Shown: one piece after another, positions 11,311 through 21,873 of the stretch
Numbering within the stretch: position 1 is the stretch's first letter
Layout of the letters: each line of letters begins with the position of its first letter
From: Pyrenula massariospora
Taxonomy: Eukaryota > Ascomycota > Eurotiomycetes > Pyrenulales > Pyrenulaceae
Assembly (NCBI GenBank): GCA_021030905.1
Contig: JAGFMI010000029.1
Coordinates: 124,001 to 188,000 of the forward strand
Direction of reading: 5' to 3'
DNA length: 64,000 nucleotides
Made by a program: the position numbers and the translations under genes
Notes under the pieces: generated by a model
What the model was told of the DNA's origin: nothing
The model's database searches: none
Seen by the model: the letters and a program-made list of their open reading frames with translations, nothing else

Positions 11311-14048
11311 ATGTCTGCCGATGAGCCAAAGACATCGTCTGTAGCCCCAGCTCAGCTTTCCTTCCTTACTATCTACAACCCCACCTTTGGCCACGGAGAA
11401 GATTCGCTCGATGAGCAAATTCTCTTTTATTCCTCGAAAAATAGTCGAGAGCGAAAGAAGCAGCGAGCCAGCTTCTCTCAAATCGCTACAAGCTACCATG
11501 AAGAAGAGAACGAAAAACTGCGCCAGGTTGGACTGGCACAGGGCATGATAGATTTTGCTAAGTGGGTATCTAAAGCCCGCTCATCTTGCGAGAACCCTAT
11601 CGTGGCTGATCGTCCTACAGGAATTTCTCCAATGGCGAGCCTGTGGATAATATTGAGACCGAAAAATCCAGAATTGTACTTCATGAGCTGGAAAAAGACT
11701 GGTGGATACTAGCTTCTGTGGACCTAACACGACTACCTGCTGCCAATACACGCGCGGTAGAATACTCCTCGAGAGAAGTTGCTCCTCCAAAACTCCTCTT
11801 GCAACAGCTATTACAGGCACACTCGATCTTTCTGCTTCACCACGCTACTAGCCTTGCCGACCTCTTTGTGACCATATCTCGCGACGAGTTTTGCGGTCGG
11901 CTTGACAAATTCTGGACCAGATTCATCCGCAACTGGGACGTGCTTTTGCATGGAAACCCGGCTGTTGATATCTATAATGGCATAAAGTTGGCTGCGGGTG
12001 GTGAGCTCGGTATCGGAGTTGGTGAGGAAGAGTTTGGGAGTGCGGAAAGAGAAGTGCTTGAGGGGTTCATCGGTAGAACTGGTGGATTGATCGATCTGCT
12101 TGTCTCAAGATTCGGGGATGGCCCAGATAATGCAAGTCAGGGGAGATCAACATCTACTTCGACGAAGCAGCACATCTTGCCATGGATAGGTGCTGATCAA
12201 GACCCTCAGCCATCAGATGGGGTCATCTTCTCTGGCGTTGGGGCTTTAAGTCGCAACTCCGTTGCAACAATATCACAGTGGATGGAGTGGATATTCAAAT
12301 ATGGCCAAAGCGCATATGGTGTCGGTGAGAACCCATCATCGAAATCGCGGCGAAGGAGACGCTCTGTTGCGCGGCAAATGAAGAGCAAATCCTCGCGCAA
12401 CGCAAGTCTAAAGCCTTCGGCCTTAAATTCGTACCCCGAGAAAAGACCACCTCCGTCTACTGACCTTCGTCGTCAAGCTATGCGCAACCGCGCGGACTCG
12501 CCAGGAGTTCCGCCACCACTCGTATCAGTTGTTGAGCAGTCTCTACAGACAGCGACATCAAACGCGAGTTCGGCAGAAGCGCAGAATGTACGCAGTGAGA
12601 AAGATTCAGTATCTTCTCATACTGAGGATGATTATTTGTTTGATCCTAAGAAGATGAAGAAGCTCCTAACTTTGGGATATGGTTCGTCTTGGAGTTTCAC
12701 TGCATCTAAAACATTCCCGTCAGAGCCTCAATCTCTCCCACAACGCGAAGAGCGACCAGCTTCTGTCGCCGACGCAGGTCCAGAAGAGAATGCAAATGCT
12801 GAGGCATTAAGACACGACAAATCAGATGAATTTGAAGAGCATCCCCTGACTGAAGTTGTCCCTCAGCCTGAGGAGAGTGACGAAGAGGCCAATCCTTACA
12901 TCCAACCTGTCGAGTCATCTCTAGGTCGATTCATGATTGGCTTAATTGGAGATACTGATTTAGACACCCAACCATCTTCAACTAAAGAGTCCTCTGAACA
13001 GGGCAAGCAGAGCCCGGAGTCTGGGGAGAACAGCCGCATCGCTCTCCGTACCATAACGGTCGAAATGGACAAACCTCACTCACCGATGACCTCTTTGTCG
13101 CAACATGCAGAGCAAAGCGATTTACAGTACTCTGATTCGAAATCCCACACTCCGCATCATAAGGTACAAATAGCTGTCTACGTCCATCAACCTTTCATCT
13201 TCACCTTCGTCTTCGCGCTTCATACGCCGTCGCTCACATACCCGACCTTTTACCGAAGCATAGACCATCAATTAGGACCGCTGCAAAGGCCGCTACTCAA
13301 TTCTACGGATCCAAAGAGAGCGTTTGAGCGAATCGCTTTCAGTATCAGTGACAAAGAAACAAGCTCTTCTCCGCCAAGCTTCGGACTCCCCTCAGAACCA
13401 ATCTACGATCTGGTGTACGACCCTGCCAAGCTCACAATCCGATCGTCCATTCCCAACATCCCGATCCCCGGAACACTTGCAGCAGAAGGTCTCTCCAAGA
13501 CCACCACCTCCCATTACGCGTCAGGCTCTTGGCTGACCCTCGGTATCCCAACGTCGACCTCACACACATCCCAGACGTCATCTCCGATCCCTTCCGCAGC
13601 CACAATCAATCGCATCCAAGCCCTGAACATCCACACACACATCCTGAATATGCATGCGTCGACGCGCCGGCTCCCGCACGAGGCTGAGCGCAGCGTCAAG
13701 ACGACCCGCGGCTTCTGGGTACTGTGGATGAAGATTCCGCCGCATATTTCAGAGACGATGAGCCCGACCGTGGATGTCGAGGCGAGGGTGGAGGAGCTGG
13801 GAGCGTTATGCAAGGAAGCGTTCCTTGTTCGGAGCGCTTCTGGAGATGGAGGGAGAAAAAGTGGGTCTACGCCTACGGCGGCACGGCCCAGGACGACGAG
13901 TGCTGGGCGGTGGCTGATGATGGATCGGGTCGTGAGTGGGAGCAGTGATGGGAGTGTGCGGGATGGAAACGGGGCGGTCACGGAGGGCGTTGGTGGGGGG
14001 TTTGATGCGAGAAGGTACGTAGAAGCATTGATAAGGTTGGGTAGGTGA
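11311..14048 (+). CDS. CCZ1: Vacuolar fusion protein CCZ1
   Basis: Two exons, 11311-11561 and 11621-14048, give 892 aa; the 59-nt intron has GT-AG ends, and splicing joins FAKNFSNGEPVDN in frame. Ccz1 is one half of the Mon1-Ccz1 complex, the guanine nucleotide exchange factor for Rab7/Ypt7 on late endosomes, vacuoles and autophagosomes. The N terminus has the first longin domain (LSFLTIYNPTFGHGEDSLDE, then QILFYSS) and WWILASVDLTRLP. Further helices follow (FLLHHATSLADLF, FCGRLDKFWTRFI). The middle, about residues 240-560, is basic/Ser-rich and probably disordered. C-terminal longin-like segments resume at VQIAVYVHQPFIFTFVF and RGFWVLWMKIPPHIS. The length is usual for filamentous fungi. Identification rests mainly on the N-terminal longin motif, which I regard as secure. 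Confidence 0.92.
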
Positions 14049-15851
14049 TCGAGTTGGATCCTAGGTTTGAAATGTGGCTTTGACCAATACCGTGTCTTGG
14101 AGTGCGCATGAACCCAAATGGACATCTGTGAGCATGCATTTCCTTGTTCAGGTTAGGTTTCTCGAATGTAAGCCATGGATCAGTACTTGCGTAAGGAGCC
14201 ACGGAAAATGGATCCTTCTCCGTCGCAGAAGCCGCTTCGGACAATCTACGATCATGCATGCACATAGCGTTATCATATCGCACATCCATCTTCCTGGCAT
14301 GTTCTGAAACGAGCGTTGCTATCAAATTTCATAACACGCAGTCCCATTGGTAATAAACGACGAGCGAGATGGAGGAAAGTCCGTCGTCCAGCGAGAGATG
14401 CCAAGCATTCTCAGGCCAGACATTGGTGGACTTTTGGGCATAAATTGCGATAGTCTCTGGCGTCGACTTTCCCAACGGACATGCCAGGAACCAGAGCCCG
14501 GAAGCATGGCGGCGTTCACAGCAGAACATGGCACACATGTTCTGCTTCTCGACGCGCTTGATGGTGTCATATCCTAAATCAATCCTTAGTCATGATTCAA
14601 CTGCAACAGATGGTGCCGTTACGGCAAGGTAAAATTAACCTCCAGGCACCGCTGACGCAGATCAACCGTCCATCCTTTTCACTAGCCGCATAAACAAAGA
14701 ACGTGCGTCTTCTTAGTTCCCACTAGCTTATGTTGGTTCGACGTCAAGCACGCCAAGATTGTCTATGCTTTTCTTCCAGGTCGGGGGGGCCAGGAACACG
14801 CCAAAGCCCGATCCAGGCGCTTGCGTGTCTATTCCGCTGAGGTTTACAGCGAGTTCGCAAGTAGCAGGCCACAAATCTGGTCGAAGGACTTGCGGAGGCC
14901 AATGGCGTGGGGTCTGTAACGAGCTATGATCGGTAGGGCGCGTCGTGTGGTGTTTGGATCGTGAGCTTATCGAGACACAAGACGGGAGGGAAATTGACGG
15001 TAGAGGTATGTTCGTTGCCACTCTCTTCATGCTTCTGAAGTTGCCAAATCATCGTCGTTGTAGGACAGGAAAACAAAGCTCATGTGGAGCTCATCGACCT
15101 TTCCTTTGTCATTGTACTACACTGTGGTTGAAGATACTTATCTTTGCAATACTACTCATATCTCCTTTGTATCAAATATCATCCTGCCTGCTACGGCACT
15201 GCGAGATCGCCGGCCAATCCGCATCTGCATCAAGCACGCTGCTACCCGACTGCTACCTTCATTCTGCCATATCCATGTCTTCTTGGTCGGAGAATTGTGA
15301 AGCCCGACTGCAGCGTGCATGATTCGCCGGTTTACCACTTTGGGGGCTGTGTTGTCACAAATTAATTGTGGGAGGGTAGGGATGGTCACCGGTGAGTCGG
15401 CGCGACACGGTAACAAGAAATATTAACCTTTTAATGTTTCTTTGTCGGCGTGTCGGACTTGGCGCTATGGACATGATGTAGCTGGTCTGGATTCTGGGAG
15501 GGATGTTGATAGCGGAGTGTTTAAGCGGGATGTTGGAGGGACAAGTGACAGGTAGGCGGGTATATAGCATTCCTCGTTTCGTCTCTCTTCCTTTCCTCTG
15601 ATCGTCGGGCTCTTGAGAGGTGTTGTTTTCTTATGCTTCAGCTTTGCGAGGAGTTCGAAACCGATTGCTCTTTCCCTCAGGCGGTGTTGTTTCCTTCTTC
15701 AAATCCGTCCTTCACCTACACCGCTACTAGGCAACGGCGCCTTCCCTCTGCAGCTATCAGTGCCTCTCAAGCTCTAGATAAAATATCGAAACTCTCGATT
15801 CATCACCTCCATTGACTCCCCGGATCTACCTTAGCCATCGCACATAAAGCT
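14049..15851. other. 1.8-kb intergenic region
   Basis: There is no confident gene. On the minus strand, 14570-14329 reads as a Cys-containing stretch (MCAMFCCERRHASGLWFLAC, then PLGKSTPETIAIYAQ) and is preceded by a good acceptor with branch point (CATGACTAAG...GATTTAG, near 14575). The upstream exon could not be joined in frame with confidence, so it is left as a candidate only. Confidence 0.35.
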
Positions 15852-16953
15852 ATGGCTCAAGCACCTAGGGCATTCATGCCCGTCATAGCAGGTACAAGCA
15901 AAGCACCAGCTTCTTCAACTGCAATGCTAACAAAAGGCTCTCCAGCCCTTCTCCCTCTCATCCATCCCGCCGCGTCCCGGTCTCCCTCCTTGCTCTCTTC
16001 GTCCTCCTCTCACTCTTCCTCCGAAGAAGATCAATCCCCTCCCACCGAGACCCTCGTCACCGCCCACGCCGTCCTCTCCTCAGCATGCTGGTAAGAGGCC
16101 CTCACTTCCCTTTCACTTCCTTTCCCCCCGCTCCCCACAACAAGATTCCTTATCTCACCGAACCCCCTCCCACAGGTCCCTGCTCATCCCCATCGGCGCC
16201 GTCCTCCTCCGCACCGTCCCCAACAACCGCCGCGCAACCCCCTACCGCATCCACACCTACCTCCAATCCCTGGCCATCGCCGCCTTCCTCGCCGGCCTCG
16301 TCACCGGCGTCCTGGCCGCCAACCGCCTCAAACCCTTCTTCGCGATCTACAAGGACCCGCACGTCATCCTCGGCCTCGTCGTCTTCGGCGTGGCCGCGCT
16401 GATGCCCTTCCTCGGCGTCATCCACCACAGCATCTGCAAGGCGCGGCGGGACAGGGCGGCGGCGGAGCGGAAAGGTGGGACGACGACGACGACGACGCCG
16501 TGGGGGATGGTGCATCGGTGGCTGGGCCGGCTGACGATGCTGGCGGGGATGGTGAATGGGGGGTTGGGGTTGAGGCTTGGGCTCGAGAGTCCGAGGCAGG
16601 ATCATCAGGTTGTCAGGATTGGGATTCTGGTGTACAGCGTCGTGAGTGTAGCGGTTGCGGTGGTGTATTGCGGGGTGGCGGTGAGGGGGGAGCGGAAGAG
16701 GTGGCGGACCACAGGGGTGGAGGTGGAGGAGAGGGAGAGGACGGCTAGGTGGTTGGAGAAGGGGGTTGTGGAGGGTGAGGGAGACGGGCTGGTGTATGTG
16801 GGCCCGCCGCATCGGAGAGGGGATGGGGTGCCGCCCGGGTCGCCGAAACCGTTTGACGCGGGGGTCGGGGGAAGTGGGTACCAGCACCAGCACCAGCAGA
16901 GGGCGGATAAGGAGTTGGGGATGGTTTATTCGAGTCCGAGGGCAGTGCTGTAG
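15852..16953 (+). CDS. Cytochrome b561-domain membrane protein, no DOMON domain
   Basis: Two exons, 15852-16090 and 16176-16953, give 338 aa with an 85-nt intron. The cytochrome b561 domain is a bundle of transmembrane helices holding two haems b through four conserved His. Those His appear in TAHAVLSSACW, YRIHTYLQSLA, DPHVILGLVVFG and HRWLGRLTMLAGMVNGGL. Predicted helices include LIPIGAVLLR, LAIAAFLAGLVTGVLAA, VILGLVVFGVAALMPFLGV and RIGILVYSVVSVAVAVVYCG. A polar Ser-rich N-terminal stretch of about 60 residues comes first and a hydrophilic tail last. Many fungal relatives carry a secreted DOMON/cellobiose-dehydrogenase-like haem domain in front; none is visible here, and the upstream sequence shows no candidate exon. 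Likely transmembrane electron transport at the plasma or an internal membrane; the donor and acceptor are unknown. The 3' half is very GC-rich. Confidence 0.85.
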
Positions 16954-17223
16954 GGGAGAGCCGGACGATAGCTGGGATGTCACGGATGAGGTGGCAGTTA
17001 AGAGCGATGGGAGGGGATGTGCAAAATTCTGGCACCATGTACTGTACATTCATTTCTTAGCGGCGGAATGAAAGCTTAGATAGACTTCTGATGACGAATG
17101 ACATAGATAGCGATTACTATGCGTGCAATATTCTTTTGCTTCTAAAACTTTTAATGTCGTCGAGTCGTCGCAAAGATTGGGACAGGGACTCTGGCAGGGG
17201 CTAGACGGTGCACAACTATTCCT

Positions 17224-19018
17224 TTACAGCTGATCCGGATCCTCTGGGTCAGGATCATCTTCTCCGTCTCCCTCTGCATCCCCCTCTCCTTCCTCTTCGT
17301 CATCATCACTCATCTCCACGTCCTCCGCCTCGCTCCCCAGCTCGCCCTTCACAAGATCCCGACCCCGCGCATCATCTCCATACCCGTCCTCCTCACCACT
17401 GCTACTCCCGCTCCCCTCGCTCTCCCCCTCGCTCCCCGGATCATAATCCTCCTCCGCCTCATCCTCCGCATCCTCCTCATCCTGCATCTCCCGCTCCGCC
17501 TTCGCCAACTCGCTCTCCCCCTCCCCCTCACCCTCGCCGTTCGTCTCCCCCTCAGCTTTCGCCTTCTTGTTCACGTTCAGCGCCCGCGCGCGCCGCGACT
17601 CAGCCAGGCTCGCGTCGTGCAGCCCGTGGCGGCGCACGTACGCGTCGATGCCGGCGTACTCGGCCTGGTCGATGTGGCTGAACTCGTGTTCGTCTTCGTC
17701 CCAGGTGTCTGCGTTTTCGTCGGGGGAGGAAGAAGGGTTGGGCACTTTTGTGCTGATGTTGAGGGAGAAGGTGCGTTTTACGATGTTGGAGTAGTGGATA
17801 GAGGTGATGTTTTCGAAGGAGAAGAAGAGGAGGGGCTTTTTGGGGGTGAAGAGGAGGCCGTTGGGGAGGAGGAATAAGTATCCTAGATGTAGGTTAGCAG
17901 GAGGTGTCTATCGACTTGCTTAAGACAATCAACACAACTGCCGGAGCGTTGTTTGAATCAAAAGCTTCTCTTTTCAAAAGGGACAGAGGGGGATCTTCTC
18001 ACCATCTTTTGTGCCTCGGTAGCATTTTACGTGGTAGGCATCTTCCCCTTTTCGATGTGGGTCAGGTATCGTACTGGCAAATTCATCCTTGGTCGGAGCT
18101 GTAAGTGGAACTTTGTCACCGCCGATAGTATGGGACCACTGCCGCAATACTGCCTCCACCTTTCGGCCATCTGAATAATATTGCCCAATCTCATCTCCTT
18201 CTCTTGCATGCGCCTCTAGACTGTCTCGCATCTTCGAACTAAGAATCTTACCAGCTAGTTGTGCTTTGGCAGGCGAAGGAGTCTCATTCAATGTAAATAA
18301 GGCAGGCTCGGGTATGGGACCGTCGAATTGGGGAGCAGGTTTGTGAAGGCCATCGGCCCGGGTTGGCATAATGATTATCATAGTCTGCTTCTGCGTTTTT
18401 TCCGGCAAGGGAAGCATAAAGGCGTTTTCTGTACTGGTGGTCAGCTCCATTCTGTCGTCTGTCCTGCACCTCGCAATGAACGGTGATATCAGGATAGGAG
18501 TCAGAAATCTGTACTTACGTGCAAGACCACTGTCTAGGTACCACTGCCCCTCGCCAGTCTTTCCGTCTCTGGCACAGAGACCGTTTGACCAAACTTCGAG
18601 CTTTAGCTTCTTCCGGGCCGGAATCATAAATGACAGATCGGGCATTTCGAATAACAACTCTCCATTTTTCTCCAGCGTGCCTTTGGGATAGCCTCTAGCG
18701 TGTTGGTCCGAAGTAGTTGCTGGCGCATCTCCATTCTGCTCAATTTTCCGCTTTTTGGAGAGGGGTAAATCGTCGGTTTGGCTGTGAACAGAGAGCGTGT
18801 AGCTAGCGATATCTTCGAAGAGGGATGCGTGCTGTGGCGTCTCTGCTACGGAGTCTCAGTAACATGCGTTGGGGCTTTGGGGGAGAAATAGGGTAGAGTA
18901 GAGCATCGAAAAATTAGCCCTGATCAGAGAATGTTGTCATACATATAGCATCAAATACTCTTTTCTTCAGTGCTGGTTCCGGCGCAAATGCCTTGTCAAT
19001 AAGCTCCTTCTGTACCAT
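17224..19018 (-). CDS. RTT106: Histone chaperone RTT106
   Basis: Four exons on the minus strand, 19018-18943, 18845-18519, 18428-18003 and 17882-17224, give 495 aa. The start [20 protein letters not shown] matches Rtt106. Exon 2 holds [20 protein letters not shown] and [17 protein letters not shown]. Exon 3 holds [20 protein letters not shown] and the block [13 protein letters not shown]. Exon 4 continues with [20 protein letters not shown], then [19 protein letters not shown], completing the tandem PH-like domains. The tail from about residue 370 is strongly acidic (Asp/Glu runs), as in other fungal Rtt106. The protein binds H3-H4, including K56-acetylated H3, and works with CAF-1 and Asf1 in replication-coupled nucleosome assembly and silencing. 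Intron 2 is 90 nt with no stop, so unspliced RNA would also read through. It is divergent from an HMG-box gene. Confidence 0.95.
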
Positions 19019-19434
19019 GATTCTATGGCTGTGGGACAGAATGAGCTCAGAGCCGACTATGACGAAAGACGGGGGTTGATGCGGAAAGGAACAAGAGCCT
19101 CAAAGCCACTGACTGCTGTAGGCTTTTAGAGTCTTGGATTGAAAGGATGTCCTCTTGCTGGGGGCTATGCGCACCAGATATCAATAGTAGCATGATGCTT
19201 GCCGCGTGCCCAGACGCGTGCGTTTGGCCAATCGGAGTAGTTACGACCACTGAGGCGCTTAATGGGGAGACAAGCTCCTTTAACCACACCAAAACTTTTA
19301 ATTCTGAAAAGAAGGCCAAACTGTGCACCACCACTACAGCATGTGACCGCTTTCACTACATTAACATCGTGGTATTGCGCCTACACTGTATTTTCTCCAA
19401 GTTACGAGTTTGAGTACCCAAAGGAGCTACAAAC
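19019..19434. promoter_or_regulatory. Shared divergent promoter, RTT106 / HMG-box gene
   Basis: These 416 bp separate the start codons of two head-to-head genes, so both promoters must lie here or in the 5' leaders. No conserved element was recognised. Confidence 0.5.
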
Positions 19435-19677
19435 ATGCCCCAGCTTCCTCAATCTGCCTACATGTTCTTCGCCAACGAGCACCTCGAGAAGTTCCGGGAG
19501 GAGAACGCCGACATGACCTTTGGGCAGATCGGACAGATGTTGATTGAACGATGGAAGAACATGAGCGACGAACAGAAGGCCCCCTACGAGGCCCAGGCCG
19601 AAGCCGACAAAAAGAGAATCGAGAACCGAAAGGCCAAAAAGCAGGCCAGCAGTGAAGATCATCAAGATGAAGAGTAG
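19435..19677 (+). CDS. Small HMG-box (NHP6/HMGB-like) protein
   Basis: A single exon encodes 80 aa. Nearly the whole protein is one HMG-box: QSAYMFFANEHLEKFREENA, TFGQIGQMLIERWKNMSDEQ, APYEAQAEADKKRIENRK, then an acidic tail SSEDHQDEE. Such boxes bend DNA in the minor groove and assist chromatin factors such as FACT. Yeast Nhp6 has a basic arm and the motif DPNAPKRGLSAY before the box; here the box starts almost at Met1 (MPQLPQSAY) and the arm is missing. An in-frame TGA lies eight codons upstream of the ATG, so a single-exon extension is excluded; a separate upstream exon was looked for and not found. Likely nuclear. The lack of a basic arm suggests a specialised paralogue or an incomplete gene model. 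Confidence 0.8.
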   Translation: MPQLPQSAYMFFANEHLEKFREENADMTFGQIGQMLIERWKNMSDEQKAPYEAQAEADKKRIENRKAKKQASSEDHQDEE

Positions 19678-20148
19678 AAGCAGAAAGATTCTATTTTGCT
19701 GGTTTTAGCTCAGCAAGCGGATCGCAGAGAATCTTGTAATATATCGATGGGCAATTTTGTCCAGCTTAAAGGATAGCGACTTGGTCCAGGTTTCTCTTGA
19801 CTCTCGATCTCCTACCAAACAGTCCGTACTCTCACCATTGGAATAGTCCTATGTATTTACGCTGATAAAAGCCACCAGCAATAAGATCTTAGCCTCACTG
19901 ACACTTGCATGTTGCTAAGCTACAGCACATTGAGGCTTTTGCGTAATGCAAGTGAGCTAGATCACCGGTGAATACACAAATTCACGAGAATGGTCCAGGA
20001 TCCAATTATCTTCAATGAAAATCAATTTATCTATCTCAGTACTATCATCTGGGTGCATTGTGTTCATTCAGGTTTGCAATTTAGCTCTCATTCTGTACCG
20101 TCATTCTCGGGTCATCCGTTACGTCCGCAAGAAGTGGCTCGTTCATTT
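19678..20148. other. Convergent intergenic region
   Basis: A 471-bp tail-to-tail spacer. Nothing coding is recognised. Confidence 0.5.
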
Positions 20149-21015
20149 CTAGATCTCGGTCCGAAATCCAACCTGCTCCCACCATGTATTGAGAACCGCC
20201 ACAAAAGCCAACTTCAACGCGTCAAGCAGCTTTTTCTCCTCAGTCTCACCATCAATGGACCCTTGTTCGATTATGTACCGCACTGTCTCTGCGTCGAGCT
20301 GACTATATGGCGGGTCGAGCACTGAATCTGTAGTTTCTTTCACACGAGCGCAGACTGGGTATAGCGAATTTGCGGTTTCGCCCAGGCGATAGCGGAGCCA
20401 GGGCAGCCTCGGCGCGAAAGTCCTAAGCTGCCGCTTCATCGATATGAGAACTTCCCCGATGACGATGAAGCATGCGTCGGCAAGCTGGGCTGCCGGGAAG
20501 CGGTCAACGAGACTCGTCACAATGTCGATCTTGCTCGCGTCGTTGGGGACCCCGGTCGTCGTTTCCTTGTCAAGTGTTGACAGGAGCTCTTTGAGTGATT
20601 TGGATAATTCTTTGACAACGCGAACTCGTGCGTCCCGTGACTTTACCTGTTGGAGGAAGTGTGACACCGTTGCGAGAGTGGCTTTCTTCGTCTCTTCGAC
20701 GGTCTCGGCTGGGGCGTCCTTGATATCCTTAAGAGCAATTGCGATTTTGTCGATGGCTTTGAGGTTATCACCCATGCCGGCCTTGAGTTGGTCAAGGTGC
20801 GTCTGAAGCTGAGTATCATATTCCTCAATGGGTTCGATGACATTTGAGGGGCCAACATGAGGAAGCTCAGCGAGACCGCGCTTCAGCCGTTGCATGTCTT
20901 CATCGAATCCGTCCAGGAGATCCATGCTTTCCTCATACTCGCAGAGACAGAGCGTCAATGCCCCGAACTCTAGCGCAGTTTGCCTTGTAGAATCAGACAG
21001 CTCGCTAATCTTCAT
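20149..21015 (-). CDS. Hypothetical helical protein
   Basis: A single exon encodes 288 aa from the ATG at 21015. I do not recognise the family. The sequence reads as nearly all helical: an N-terminal amphipathic region (QTALEFGALTLCLCEYEESM), a coiled-coil-like middle rich in Lys/Glu (VKELSKSLKELLSTLDKETT), and a C-terminal helical part ending in ALKLAFVAVLNTWWEQVGF. There is no signal peptide or transmembrane helix. Codon use and composition resemble the neighbouring genes, which supports real coding. Gene order offers no functional clue. Confidence 0.65.
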   Translation of the reverse strand: MKISELSDSTRQTALEFGALTLCLCEYEESMDLLDGFDEDMQRLKRGLAELPHVGPSNVIEPIEEYDTQLQTHLDQLKAGMGDNLKAIDKIAIALKDIKDAPAETVEETKKATLATVSHFLQQVKSRDARVRVVKELSKSLKELLSTLDKETTTGVPNDASKIDIVTSLVDRFPAAQLADACFIVIGEVLISMKRQLRTFAPRLPWLRYRLGETANSLYPVCARVKETTDSVLDPPYSQLDAETVRYIIEQGSIDGETEEKKLLDALKLAFVAVLNTWWEQVGFRTEI

Positions 21016-21873
21016 TTTTGCAGATGGTCGTAAATATGCAAGGTTTGTGCTTCAAAAGATCATGAGAGCAGGAGTTGTAGCTGAGGGAGAAGTGTCCTTG
21101 GAGAGGAGATGATAGGATTGCGTCAGGGAAACCGAATTTATAGTCTCTTCCCTCCTCTCAATCGAAAATGAACACCAAGAACTATCAACAACCCCATGCG
21201 TGAAGACGTTAGCGTGAAGTGCCATCTAAAAGGCCTGGCCACAGAGTCAGGAGTGTGTGCCTTAGCTACCGTGGAAAAAGGTAGCGTTGCAACTACGCGA
21301 CCGCTATTATCTATAAATAAAGGAAAGACAACAAAGGCGTTGTATAGTGCTTTGATAGGACTCCAAAGCAATCTCTTTTCACAAAGGCGAGCCATTCTTT
21401 CTCTCGAGTAAGACTTCGAACTTTAGTATAGACATATGAATGCTCTAGCTCAACGGTGAGGGTTGGAAGACAAGCTAAAGGCAGCTTAGGATGGACAGAC
21501 CGAGCCAATGCTAGAAATTGATAGTGGATAGGTACATGAACAAAGGAACGGAGATGAAAAGGGGAACGAGAAGGTGAAACAGGGTGATACTCTTGAAGAG
21601 CGAGAAGATTTGTGGTAAGTGAAGAAGTGATGAACTCTACGCTCATGTATGGATATAGTTTCTTCCTTGGCTAGAAAGAAAGTCGTACAAAGAAAGCCTG
21701 GACGAGTCGAGCGAAGGGGTCAATGTTCTCTGTATGCATTGTCTAAATACTACCTCCATGTTCAAATTTGCCTTCCCCAACGCCAGCGCTAAATTGAATC
21801 AGTTCCCAGCCGCTATACAATCCATGCTATGCTATGCAATGAAAAGACACGTGAAATGCATTAAGATGCCTTC
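21016..21873. other. Intergenic region
   Basis: An 858-bp spacer upstream of the helical protein and downstream of IMA1. The short ORFs present have no protein-like signature. Confidence 0.5.

Noticed and set aside
16150-17053. Long minus-strand frames over the cytochrome b561 gene
   Set aside because: Pro/His/Arg-rich products caused by high GC on the opposite strand; they are shadows of the b561 gene.
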